Origin: Hymenobacter oligotrophus
Lineage (GTDB): Bacteria; Bacteroidota; Bacteroidia; Cytophagales; Hymenobacteraceae
Length of the DNA: 64,000 nt
Assembly: GCF_003574965.1 (NCBI RefSeq)
Contig: NZ_CP032317.1
Coordinates: forward strand, 3,534,001 to 3,598,000
Reading direction: 5' to 3'
Shown here: in pieces, positions 26,557 through 33,964 of the stretch
Layout: every line of letters starts with the position of its first letter
Position numbering within the stretch: position 1 is the first letter of the stretch
Made by a program: the position numbers and the translations under genes
The notes under the pieces: model-generated
Seen by the model: only the letters and a program-made list of their open reading frames with translations
Told to the model about the DNA's origin: nothing
The model's database searches: none

Positions 26557-28365
26557 TTAGTACACGTCCTCGAGGTAGCGGCGCTGCTTTTTGAGGTTGC
26601 GCACGTAGGCCTCGGCTTCTTCGAGGGTAGCACCGCCCTCCATCTGCACCACGCTCACCAGCGCTTTGTGCACGGTAGCGGCCAAGCGCTGCTTATCGCC
26701 GCACACGTAGAAGTGGGCGCCGTTTTCAAGCCAGTCGTAGACGTCGCGGGCGTATTCCAGGAGTCGGTTGTGCACGTAGATCTTTTCTTTTTGGTCGCGC
26801 GAAAACGCGACGTTGAGCTTGGACAGGGTACCGCGTTTGAGGTGCTGTTGCCACTCGGTTTGGTACAGAAAATCGGTAGTGAAATGCGGGTTGCCGAACA
26901 CCAGCCAGTTGCGGCCATCGGCCTCCAACTCGGCGCGCTCCTCCACGAATGCCCGGAAGGGCGCAACGCCCGTGCCCGCACCCACCATGATGATATCGGT
27001 GCTGGGGTTTTGGGGCAGCTTGAAGTACTCGTTGCGCTCCACAAACACCCGCACGTCGTCGCCAATGCCGATGCGGTCGGCCAGGTAGCAGGAGCAGGCG
27101 CCCTGCTTTTGGCGGCCGTGGGCCTCGTAGCGCACGGCGCCTACCGTAAGGTGCACCTCGTCGGGATGGGCCAGCAGGCTGGAGGAAATAGAGTAAGCGC
27201 GGGCCGGCAGCGGGCGCAGCGTATCCACCAGCTGCTGGGCCGATAGCTCCACCGGGTAGTCGACCAGCAAATCGGCGGCGTCGCGGCCGTAGAGGTAAGT
27301 TTGCAGGCGGTCGGTGGCGGTAGTCAGCTCGTGCAGCGCCGGTTGGGGCTGATGCAGGGCGTAGCGCTCCAGCACGTCGCGCGAGAGGGTAGCTAGCTCC
27401 AGCCGCTCGGTAAGCGCCGTGGCCAGCGGCAGCGTTTCGCCCTTTAGCTGTACGGGGGCATCGGCCTCCAGCTGGGTAGCGCGCAGCACTTCTTCCACCA
27501 AGGCCGCCGAGTTGGTGGGCACCACCGATAGCGCATCGCCGGGCTCGTACTGCAGGCCCGAGTCGGCCAACGACAGCTCCAGGTGGTACGTCTCCTTCTC
27601 GGAGCCACGGCCGTTCAGCTGAATTTTCTCCAGCACCGAAGCCGCTAACGGGTTCTGCCGCGAATATTCTACTGCAGTACTAGCCGGCGCTTCGTTATTC
27701 ACGCTGGCAGCGGCCGGAGCCGTGGCGCCACCTAGGGCCGACAGCACGCTGGCAATCCACTGCGCGGCCTCGGCTTGGTACTCCACGTCGCAGTCTACCC
27801 GCGGTACGATGCGCTGGGCACCTAGGGCCGCCAGCCGCTCGTCGAACTCCTTGCCAGTCTGGCAAAACTGCAGGTAGCTCCGGTCGCCTAGGGCCAACAC
27901 GGCGTAGCGCAGCTCGGGCAGCTTAGGGGCCCGGGCGCTGACCAGAAACTGGTGCAACTCCTCGGCGGCTACCGGCGGTTCGCCTTCGCCCTGGGTACTC
28001 ACCACGACCAGCAGCACCTGCTCGCCTTTTATCTCGCGCGGCTGGTAGTCGTTCATGTCGCGGGCGGTGGCGCTGAGGCCGCGCTGCTTGGCGGCTTCCA
28101 CCGTTTGCAGGGCTACCTTTTTGCTGTTGCCGGTTTGCGAGCCGTAGAGCACCGTGATGCGCGAACCGGCCGCGGGCGCAGCCTCTGAGGTAGCGGCCGC
28201 CGGTGCCGGAGCCAGCTGCGAACCGCCGTTGGTCGCGGCGTAGCGGCCGTAGAAGTAGCCGCTCAACCACAGCAGCTGCTGCTCCGAGAGGTTGCCAGCT
28301 AGTTGCTGAAGCGTGGTATCATCGAAGCCAATGGGCAAACGCTGATCGGTGCTGGGCGTGGGCAT
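26557..28365 (-). CDS. cysJ: sulfite reductase flavoprotein (FAD/FMN diflavin reductase)
   Basis: 602 residues. An N-terminal helical region (~1-65), a flavodoxin FMN domain (~70-210: ITVLYGSQTGNSKKVALQTV, STQGEGEPP), an FAD-binding domain (~240-455: RAYSISSSLLAHPDEVHLTV, GACSCYLADRI) and an NADPH domain (~460-602: IIMVGAGTGVAPFRAFVEER, FYVCGDKQRLA) ending in RYLEDVY. This is the complete CysJ layout. It passes electrons from NADPH to the siroheme subunit CysI encoded downstream. The gene follows cobA by 36 bases. Confidence 0.93.
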   Translation of the reverse strand: MPTPSTDQRLPIGFDDTTLQQLAGNLSEQQLLWLSGYFYGRYAATNGGSQLAPAPAAATSEAAPAAGSRITVLYGSQTGNSKKVALQTVEAAKQRGLSATARDMNDYQPREIKGEQVLLVVVSTQGEGEPPVAAEELHQFLVSARAPKLPELRYAVLALGDRSYLQFCQTGKEFDERLAALGAQRIVPRVDCDVEYQAEAAQWIASVLSALGGATAPAAASVNNEAPASTAVEYSRQNPLAASVLEKIQLNGRGSEKETYHLELSLADSGLQYEPGDALSVVPTNSAALVEEVLRATQLEADAPVQLKGETLPLATALTERLELATLSRDVLERYALHQPQPALHELTTATDRLQTYLYGRDAADLLVDYPVELSAQQLVDTLRPLPARAYSISSSLLAHPDEVHLTVGAVRYEAHGRQKQGACSCYLADRIGIGDDVRVFVERNEYFKLPQNPSTDIIMVGAGTGVAPFRAFVEERAELEADGRNWLVFGNPHFTTDFLYQTEWQQHLKRGTLSKLNVAFSRDQKEKIYVHNRLLEYARDVYDWLENGAHFYVCGDKQRLAATVHKALVSVVQMEGGATLEEAEAYVRNLKKQRRYLEDVY

Positions 28366-28401
28366 GGCGGTGGGTGTTGGGGTAGTGGAAAAGAGAAAGA
28401 C

Positions 28402-29190
28402 CTAGGCCACCGCCGCGTACAGCGGGGCTAGTTCGGGTACTATGTCGGCGGCTTGCGGCGCCGAAGCCAGGTTCACCACGTCGCCAATGACGATGACAGC
28501 CGGAGCGCCAATACCTGCCGCCGCCACGCGGGTTGGCAGCTCCGCCACCGTGGTGCTAATCATGCGAGCCGTGGGCAGCGTGCCATCCTGAATGACCGCG
28601 GCCGGGCGGTGCGCCCCGCCGAAGCGGCAGAACACATCGGCAATGGCCTGCACCTGACCCAGACCCATCAGGATGACGGCCGTGGTGCGCGGCGCCCGCG
28701 CCGCTTCGTAGATTTCATCCGACAGCTCGCCCCGAGTCGTGGTAGCCGTAATCACCCGAAACGATTCGCTAAGGCCGCGGTGCGTTACTGGAATGCCCAC
28801 GCTGCCTGCCGCTGCCACCGCGCTGCTGATGCCCGGTACGTAGTCGGTTTGCAGCCCGTGACGTTGGGCATACAGCATTTCCTCCCGGCCGCGACCAAAC
28901 ACAAATGGGTCGCCGCCCTTCAGCCGCGCCACGTGGCCGTGCACCCGGGCGTAAAGCACAATCAGGTCGTTTATCTCCTGCTGCAGGTAGCCGCGCAGGC
29001 CTTTGCGCTTGCCCACGTACACTTTCTTGGCATCGGGGCGGGCGTGGGAGAGCAGCTCGGCATTGCTGAGGGCGTCGTAGAGCACGACATCGGCCTCAGC
29101 CAAAATCCGGGCACCTTTGAGCGTAATCAGCTCTGGGTCGCCAGGGCCGGCACCTACAACGGTTAGGCGTGGAACAACAAAAGCAGGCAT
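28402..29190 (-). CDS. cobA: uroporphyrinogen-III C-methyltransferase
   Basis: 262 residues from the ATG at 29190; an ATG at 29214 is also in frame but lies within the arm of an intergenic repeat, so the shorter start is preferred. Methylates uroporphyrinogen III twice to precorrin-2, the substrate of the dehydrogenase half of the fusion protein at 19326-20888. LTVVGAGPGDPELITLKGAR and LKGGDPFVFGRG are the SAM- and substrate-binding loops. Together they supply siroheme for CysI. The stop codon TAG lies inside a CCTAGG (28401). Confidence 0.92.
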   Translation of the reverse strand: MPAFVVPRLTVVGAGPGDPELITLKGARILAEADVVLYDALSNAELLSHARPDAKKVYVGKRKGLRGYLQQEINDLIVLYARVHGHVARLKGGDPFVFGRGREEMLYAQRHGLQTDYVPGISSAVAAAGSVGIPVTHRGLSESFRVITATTTRGELSDEIYEAARAPRTTAVILMGLGQVQAIADVFCRFGGAHRPAAVIQDGTLPTARMISTTVAELPTRVAAAGIGAPAVIVIGDVVNLASAPQAADIVPELAPLYAAVA

Positions 29191-29208
29191 GGCGAGAGAG
29201 GTTTGGGT

Positions 29209-29299
29209 CGTCATGCTGAGCTTGTCGAAGCATCTTTACCGCTTCTCTAGATAGTAGAATACTATCAGTAGAGATGCTTCGACTTCGCTCAGCATGACG
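29209..29299. repeat. intergenic inverted repeat (family B, copy 1)
   Basis: CGTCATGCTGAGC...GAAGCATCT (29209-29235) pairs with AGATGCTTCGAC...AGCATGACG (29272-29299). Between them GATAGTA-GAA-TACTATC forms a central hairpin. The layout is shared with 36216-36321. It lies between cysN and cobA inside one co-directional gene run. Confidence 0.85.
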
Positions 29300-29322
29300 T
29301 GCTAATTGGTCAGGCTTGGGTG

Positions 29323-30582
29323 TTAAGCGTAAGCCAGTTCGGTGGTTTCGATGAGGCCCGCGGCTAGGGTAGCGCCGGTTTGCTCATCGAGCAGAATGAA
29401 GGCGCCGGTGGTGCGGTTTTGGCCGTAAGCGTCGGCGACGAGCGGCGTGGCCGTTTTCAGCCGCACGCGCACGATGTCATTCAACTTGGCTTCGTCGGCA
29501 TCTTCTTGGGCGAAGCTTTGGATGTTGGTTTTGCCCAGGATTGACTGCACCACGGCTTTGGTTTTGGCGGCGTGGTGCTGCACCAGCAGCTTGCGGCCGG
29601 CGCGCAGCGGGCGTTCTTCCATCCAGCACAGCGTGGCTTCCAGCTCGCGGGTCGGCTCGGGAGCTTGGTCGGCGGGCACTATGGTGTCGCCGCGGCTTAC
29701 GTCCACATCGTCGGCGAGGCGCAGCACCACGCCCTGCGGAGCCACGGCTACTTCTACCGCTTGCTGGTTGATTTCAATGGCCTCGAGCGTAGTCTCGATG
29801 CCGGCGGGCAATACCACCACTTGCTGGCCGCGGCGATACACCCCGCTTTGAATGCGACCTGCATAGCCGCGGTAGTCAGGCAGTTCCGCGCTCTGCGGCC
29901 GAATGACGTACTGCACCTGAAAGCGAGCGGCCTCATGCGTGGTGTCGGGCGCTACCGATACCGTTTCGAGATACTCCAGCAGGTTTGGGCCTTTGTACCA
30001 GGGCAGGTTGGCCGAGGCACGCACCACGTTGTCGCCGTGCAGGGCGCTGATGGGGATGTTGGCTAGCTGCTTGATGCCCAACTGCGCCGCCACGGCCGCG
30101 TAGTCGGCCACGATGTCGCGGAACACGGCCTCGGAGTAGCCTACCAGGTCAATCTTGTTCACGGCCAGCACAAACCGCCGGATGCCGAGCAGGGCTGATA
30201 CGATGGTGTGGCGGCGCGTTTGCTCCACCACGCCCTGGCGGGCATCTACCAGCACAATGGCCAAATCGGCGTTCGAAGCGCCCGTCACCATGTTGCGGGT
30301 GTACTGCACGTGGCCGGGCGTATCGGTGATGATGAACTTACGGCGCGGCGTAGTAAAGTACTTGTGTGCCACGTCGATGGTAATGCCTTGTTCGCGCTCG
30401 GCGCGCAAGCCATCGGTAAGCAGCGCCAGGTCGACGGTACCGGCGGCGGAAGTGCGGTTTTGCTCTTCCAGCGCAGCCAGCACGTCGAGCGACACGGCGT
30501 CGCTGTCGTAAAGTAAGCGACCAATCAGGGTGCTTTTGCCGTCGTCGACGCTGCCGCAAGTGATAAAACGGAGAAGGTCCAT
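29323..30582 (-). CDS. cysN: sulfate adenylyltransferase subunit 1 (GTPase)
   Basis: 419 residues from the ATG at 30582 (LLRFITCGSVDDGKSTLIG). EF-Tu-like GTPase that drives APS formation from ATP and sulfate with CysD. P-loop GSVDDGKST, DTPGHVQYTRNM and NKIDLVGYSE are the G1, G3 and G4 motifs; two beta-barrel domains follow. There is no fused APS kinase domain. This fits the APS-reductase type of CysH encoded upstream. Confidence 0.93.
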   Translation of the reverse strand: MDLLRFITCGSVDDGKSTLIGRLLYDSDAVSLDVLAALEEQNRTSAAGTVDLALLTDGLRAEREQGITIDVAHKYFTTPRRKFIITDTPGHVQYTRNMVTGASNADLAIVLVDARQGVVEQTRRHTIVSALLGIRRFVLAVNKIDLVGYSEAVFRDIVADYAAVAAQLGIKQLANIPISALHGDNVVRASANLPWYKGPNLLEYLETVSVAPDTTHEAARFQVQYVIRPQSAELPDYRGYAGRIQSGVYRRGQQVVVLPAGIETTLEAIEINQQAVEVAVAPQGVVLRLADDVDVSRGDTIVPADQAPEPTRELEATLCWMEERPLRAGRKLLVQHHAAKTKAVVQSILGKTNIQSFAQEDADEAKLNDIVRVRLKTATPLVADAYGQNRTTGAFILLDEQTGATLAAGLIETTELAYA

Positions 30583-30589
30583 ATGATAT

Positions 30590-30687
30590 AGGTGACAAGT
30601 GACAGGCAACAGGTGACAAGTGAGGTGACGAAACGGATTGGCGCCCTTGGGCCGCGCAGCCTACGTGTCACCTGTCACCTCATCACC
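30590..30687. repeat. GGTGACA-type intergenic dyad
   Basis: Several direct and inverted copies of GGTGACA(A/G)GTGA flank the short cysD-cysN gap: AGGTGACAAGTGACAGG at the left and GTGTCACCTGTCACCTC at the right. No coding potential. Confidence 0.7.
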
Positions 30688-30691
30688 TGAT

Positions 30692-31606
30692 TTAGAAATA
30701 GCCGTTGCGCTTGCGGTCTTCCATGCCAGTTTCCGAAATCCGGTCGTCGAGGCGGGTCGCTCCTCGTTCGCTCACTTTTGCCTGCAGAATGTCTTCGATG
30801 ATGGCCTCGAGGGTGCTGGCGTCGCTTTCCACGGCGGCGGTGCAGGTGGCGTCGCCCACGGTGCGGAAGCGTACTTGGCGGGTAGTCAGCTCATCGGAAG
30901 CATCGAGCGAGAGGTGCTCGGTAACGGCCAGCAGTTGGCCCGAGGGCAGCACCACGCAGCGGCGCTCGTGGGCGAAGTAGATGCTGGGCAGCTGGATGTT
31001 CTCGCGCTGGATGTAGTTCCACACGTCCAGCTCCGTCCAGTTCGAAATGGGGAACACGCGCACGTTTTCGCCGGGCTGAATCTGGCCGTTGTAGATGTTC
31101 CAGAGCTCAGGGCGCTGGCGGCGCGGGTCCCACTGCCCAAATTCGTCGCGCACCGAGAAGATGCGCTCCTTGGCGCGGGCCTTTTCCTCGTCGCGGCGGG
31201 CGCCGCCGATGCAGGCATCAAAGCCAAACTCCTCGATAGTATCCAGCAGCGTGTACGTCTGCAGGGCATTGCGACTCGGAAACTTGCCGCCCGGCTCGCG
31301 CAGGCCGCGCTGCTGAATGGTGTCCTCCACGCGGCGCACAATCAGCTGCTCACCTAGGCGCTCGGCCAGCGCGTCGCGAAATGCAAGTACTTCTGGGAAG
31401 TTGTGGCCGGTATCAATGTGCACCAGCGGGAACGGAAACTTGCCAGGCCGGAAAGCCTTCTCAGCGAGGCGCACCAGCGCGATGGAGTCTTTGCCGCCCG
31501 AGAACAGCAGCGCGGGGCGCTGAAACTGCCCGGCCACTTCGCGCAGGATATGGATGGCTTCGGCTTCGAGCCGATCGAGGTAGTCTAAACGAGGGAGCGT
31601 TGGCAT
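30692..31606 (-). CDS. cysD: sulfate adenylyltransferase subunit 2
   Basis: 304 residues. PP-loop enzyme that adenylates sulfate to APS with CysN. SGGKDS (residues 36-41) is the PP-loop, with IDTGHNFPEVLAFRD and IGGARRDEEKARAKERIFS further on; the end DRISETGMEDRKRNGYF is the CysD signature. It is separated from cysN by the GGTGACA dyad and from cysH by another repeat. Transcription most likely continues through. Confidence 0.95.
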   Translation of the reverse strand: MPTLPRLDYLDRLEAEAIHILREVAGQFQRPALLFSGGKDSIALVRLAEKAFRPGKFPFPLVHIDTGHNFPEVLAFRDALAERLGEQLIVRRVEDTIQQRGLREPGGKFPSRNALQTYTLLDTIEEFGFDACIGGARRDEEKARAKERIFSVRDEFGQWDPRRQRPELWNIYNGQIQPGENVRVFPISNWTELDVWNYIQRENIQLPSIYFAHERRCVVLPSGQLLAVTEHLSLDASDELTTRQVRFRTVGDATCTAAVESDASTLEAIIEDILQAKVSERGATRLDDRISETGMEDRKRNGYF

Positions 31607-31684
31607 AAGGCAAGGCGGTGCCTGTTCGGCCTGTGCAGCCGAATTTTGGAGGATTAGGAAGTGCGGGGAATGCGGTGGGCCGGC

Positions 31685-31763
31685 AGCTTTTAGCTGTTCG
31701 TTTTCAGCTATTAGCTACCTAGGTCGTAAGCTGATTGCTAATGGCTGACAGTTGACAGCTCAG
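31685..31763. repeat. AGCTATTAGC-type intergenic dyad reaching into the cysH 3' end
   Basis: AGCTTTTAGCTG/CAGCTATTAGCT on one side and AAGCTGATTGCTAATGGCTG plus ACAGTTGACAGCT on the other make an imperfect inverted repeat with ACCTAGGT in its middle (31717). The right side covers the last codons and the stop of cysH. Confidence 0.6.
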
Positions 31764-32481
31764 GAGGCGTAGTGGCGTGCAGGCCGCACTCCTTCGCCGA
31801 CTGATCTTCCCACCACCAGCGGCCGGCCCGGAAGTCTTCGCCGGGCTTCACGGCCCGGGTGCACGGCGCGCAGCCAATGCTCACAAAGCCTTGCAAGTGC
31901 AGGGGGTTGTGCGGAATGCTGTACTCGCGGATGAAGGCCCAGGTCTGCTCCCAAGTCCAGTCGAGCAGCGGGTTCACCTTCAGCAGCTGGTAGCTGGCGT
32001 CGTATTCGGCCACCTGCATGCCGGTGCGGTTGGCCGATTGCTCAGCCCGAATGCCGGTAACCCAAGCCTCTTTACCAACCAGCGCGCGGCTCAGCGGCTC
32101 CACTTTGCGCACGTGGCAGCAGGCCTTGCGGGCGTCTACGCTTTCGTAGAACCCGTTCGGGCCTTGGCGCTCTACCAAGGCAGCTACCTGCCCGTGCTCG
32201 GGGTAATATGCCCGGATGCGCTTGCCGTATTTGAGCACGGTTTTGCTCCAGGTAGCATAGGTTTCCTGAAAATTCCGGCCCGTGTCGAGCGTAAATACTT
32301 CGATGGGTAAATCGTGGGCAAAAATTAGGTGCGTAATTACCTGATCTTCCAATCCGAAAGAGGTAGAAAAAGCGGCTTTGCCAGCAAATTCAGTTGCAAT
32401 TAGGCGCAGCGTATCCAACGCATCAGCACCAATTAATTGCTGACGAATTTGCGCCACCTGAGCATCGATTAACGTCGACAT
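31738..32481 (-). CDS. cysH: phosphoadenylyl-/adenylyl-sulfate reductase, iron-sulfur (APS reductase) type
   Basis: 247 residues from the ATG at 32481 (STLIDAQVAQIRQ); 18 upstream codons are open but lack a better start. Reduces activated sulfate to sulfite. FSTSFGLEDQVITHL is the PP-loop-like site, LDTGRNFQETY the family motif and ECGLH (Cys232) the catalytic cysteine. Cys pairs at 121-122 (KACCHVRK) and 204/207 (GCAPCTR) ligate a 4Fe-4S cluster, typical of enzymes that accept APS directly; no APS kinase gene is present. The final STVSH residues are encoded by an intergenic repeat. A riboswitch and a leader ORF precede it. Confidence 0.93.
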   Translation of the reverse strand: MSTLIDAQVAQIRQQLIGADALDTLRLIATEFAGKAAFSTSFGLEDQVITHLIFAHDLPIEVFTLDTGRNFQETYATWSKTVLKYGKRIRAYYPEHGQVAALVERQGPNGFYESVDARKACCHVRKVEPLSRALVGKEAWVTGIRAEQSANRTGMQVAEYDASYQLLKVNPLLDWTWEQTWAFIREYSIPHNPLHLQGFVSIGCAPCTRAVKPGEDFRAGRWWWEDQSAKECGLHATTPPELSTVSH

Positions 32482-32595
32482 GCGCAGCAGGGCTACGACC
32501 TGTTTGCCCAAGGCAAAGCAGATCTGATAAGACAAGAAGAGAGGGGTGCTGGAGGAATAGGCGGCGAACGAAGCTCAAGCGGCCAAGCCAAACGG

Positions 32596-32629
32596 ACCTA
32601 GGGCATGCTCCGGCGGTAGGAGCCTAGGT
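32596..32629 (-). promoter_or_regulatory. hairpin with paired CCTAGG sites between leader ORF and cysH
   Basis: ACCTAG(G) and GCTCC on one side pair with GGAGC and CTAGGT on the other, with a small GCAT bulge. It lies in the 188-base stretch between the leader ORF stop and the cysH ATG. No U tract follows, so if it terminates transcription it is not a classic intrinsic terminator. Confidence 0.45.
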
Positions 32630-32669
32630 GTTGGCGTTCCAGCAAGCGGGCAGGGAGGGTGCGAAAACC

Positions 32670-32780
32670 TCAACAACACGCGCGGCGCATCGGCATGCAA
32701 CAACAGCACAGGCTGTTGGAGCCGAAAAGGCCCTGCTGCGGGGCAGCGGCGGTAGCGCGGGGTGTGATGATGAGGTTCAC
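32670..32780 (-). CDS. candidate poly-cysteine leader peptide upstream of cysH
   Basis: 36 codons from a GTG at 32780 to TGA at 32672-32670. The C-terminus is LCCCCMPMRRACC: four consecutive Cys codons, then Met-Pro-Met-Arg-Arg-Ala, two more Cys codons and the stop. Six of the last twelve codons are Cys and two are Met. The Cys4 codons overlap a 7-bp hairpin (CAACAGC / GCTGTTG, 32701-32718). The ORF begins 8 bases after the closing helix of the SAM riboswitch. Poly-Cys leader ORFs that sense cysteine supply before sulfur genes are known in mycobacteria. Translation here is inferred; the GTG start is the weakest point. Confidence 0.6.
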   Translation of the reverse strand: MNLIITPRATAAAPQQGLFGSNSLCCCCMPMRRACC

Positions 32781-32787
32781 GGCGTGC

Positions 32788-32908
32788 GTTGTTTTTATAT
32801 GGTCAGGAATTAGCTACGCTGACCTTTCGGTTGGCACCGTTCGGGACTTTCCCGTGGTTGCCGGCGCTTCACGGAGCCTTTCTCTCCACGCCTCTGTATA
32901 AAAACAAT
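32788..32908 (-). promoter_or_regulatory. SAM riboswitch (S-box/SAM-I clan) of the sulfate assimilation genes
   Basis: Read on the minus strand the segment shows the S-box signature blocks in order: AGAGGCGTGGAGAG, GGCTCCGTGAAG, CGCCGGCAACC, an internal GGGAAAGTCCC hairpin and ACGGTGCCAACC. The closing helix is TTGTTTTTATA (32907-32897) with TATAAAAACAA (32799-32789), 11 bp. GGTCAG and CTGACC near the 3' side can also pair. It lies about 310 bases before cysH and 15 bases after a promoter. The variant (SAM-I versus SAM-I/IV) needs a covariance search. Confidence 0.85.
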
Positions 32909-32928
32909 CCTGGGAAGAATTGATGAAG

Positions 32929-32961
32929 CAAAGGTAGGTAAGCAATTTTTGTATTTCCAAA
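32929..32961 (-). promoter_or_regulatory. Bacteroidota-type promoter for the riboswitch-cysH transcript
   Basis: On the minus strand: TTTG (32961-32958), 21 bases, TACCTTTG (32936-32929). Transcription would begin near 32922, just ahead of the riboswitch. Confidence 0.75.
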
Positions 32962-33152
32962 TTATTCTTTTCAACTAATATCATCTAGCTACTGCAGCAA
33001 TCGTTTGCAGCGTTAATTGTTATTCAAAAACGAAATGTCGATAGCAAATACTGGGCTGTTTGTGACAGGTATTTTGCTGCTTGGTAAAAGATTGGCGCCG
33101 TTTTATTTCAGGTAGCCTGCAACCATTGCACTGGCGCGTAGCTCCTGGGCGC

Positions 33153-33881
33153 ATGTGGGTGCGTGTAAGTTGTTTTGCGGTTGCTACGGCAGCGCTGGTA
33201 AGCGGCTTGGGCGGGTGCGCCCCGGCCCTGATGCCGCATTCGGCCAATGTGCCAGTGCTGGGCGCGAAGGGAGCCGCGGAACTGCGCGGCAGCACCGGCC
33301 TCAACGGCACCGAAGTGCAAGGGGCTTGGGCAGCTACCAACCACCTGGCGCTAACCGCGGGCGGGCTGCGTTATGCCTCGGGCCGCGACACCCGGTTTAG
33401 GAGTGCCGAGGTTGGCCTTGGGTACTACGCGTGGCCCGGCAACGAGGTAATGCTGGCGGTGTACGCAGGAGCCGGCTACGGCAGTGGCCGCGCAGCCACC
33501 TCGGGGTTCGAAGGCGGGCGTGAAACCGACATCCGGAGCCGATACCTGCGTCCTTACATACAGCCTACATTGGTGTGGCAGCCCACCGAGCGCTGGCACC
33601 TAGGGCTGGCCTGGCAAGTAAACCAAGTGCACTACCTGCGCCTGCTCGAAACCACCCGCACCAGCGCGCCCACGCCCTTTACGGTGGAGCGCAACGGCGC
33701 CGGGCTGTGGCAAACGCAGCACCAGGTTATGCTCACCTCGAGCTACTGGCTATCGGCGCGGTGGCGGCTGGTGGTGCGTGTGGGCGGGGCGCAGGCCGGT
33801 GGCCAGTCGGGGGTAGCTGCCGAGCCGTGGCCCCTGGTAGCCAACCTGGGGCTAACGGTGCGGCTGGGCAACGCCCGCTGA
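33153..33881 (+). CDS. lipoprotein with predicted beta-barrel, function unknown
   Basis: 242 residues from the ATG at 33153. The lipoprotein signal ends in SGLGGC. The rest is a set of amphipathic strands (VQGAWAATNHLALTAGGLRY, SAEVGLGYYAWPGNEVMLAV, YLRPYIQPTLVWQPTERWHL, WRLVVRVGGAQAG), as in small outer-membrane barrel proteins. It runs divergently from the sulfur genes. The 240 bases before it are AT-rich; TATTTTG at 33069 resembles a -7 element. Confidence 0.65.
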   Translation: MWVRVSCFAVATAALVSGLGGCAPALMPHSANVPVLGAKGAAELRGSTGLNGTEVQGAWAATNHLALTAGGLRYASGRDTRFRSAEVGLGYYAWPGNEVMLAVYAGAGYGSGRAATSGFEGGRETDIRSRYLRPYIQPTLVWQPTERWHLGLAWQVNQVHYLRLLETTRTSAPTPFTVERNGAGLWQTQHQVMLTSSYWLSARWRLVVRVGGAQAGGQSGVAAEPWPLVANLGLTVRLGNAR

Positions 33882-33897
33882 ACCCCGCCAAAAAGCA

Positions 33898-33942
33898 GCC
33901 GGGTTGGCAAAGGCGGCCTCAGCCAACCCATGCCAACCCGGC
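33898..33942. terminator. terminator between convergent lipoprotein and hemH genes
   Basis: GCCGGGTTGGC (33898-33908) and GCCAACCCGGC (33932-33942) are perfectly complementary; the loop has a further GGTTGGC/GCCAACC option. Confidence 0.65.
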
Positions 33943-33964
33943 AGCAACTTGCGGCACCTAGGGC

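Noticed and set aside
32482-32535. 18-codon N-terminal extension of cysH
   Set aside because: Composition not conserved-looking; ATG at 32481 begins a normal CysH N-terminus.
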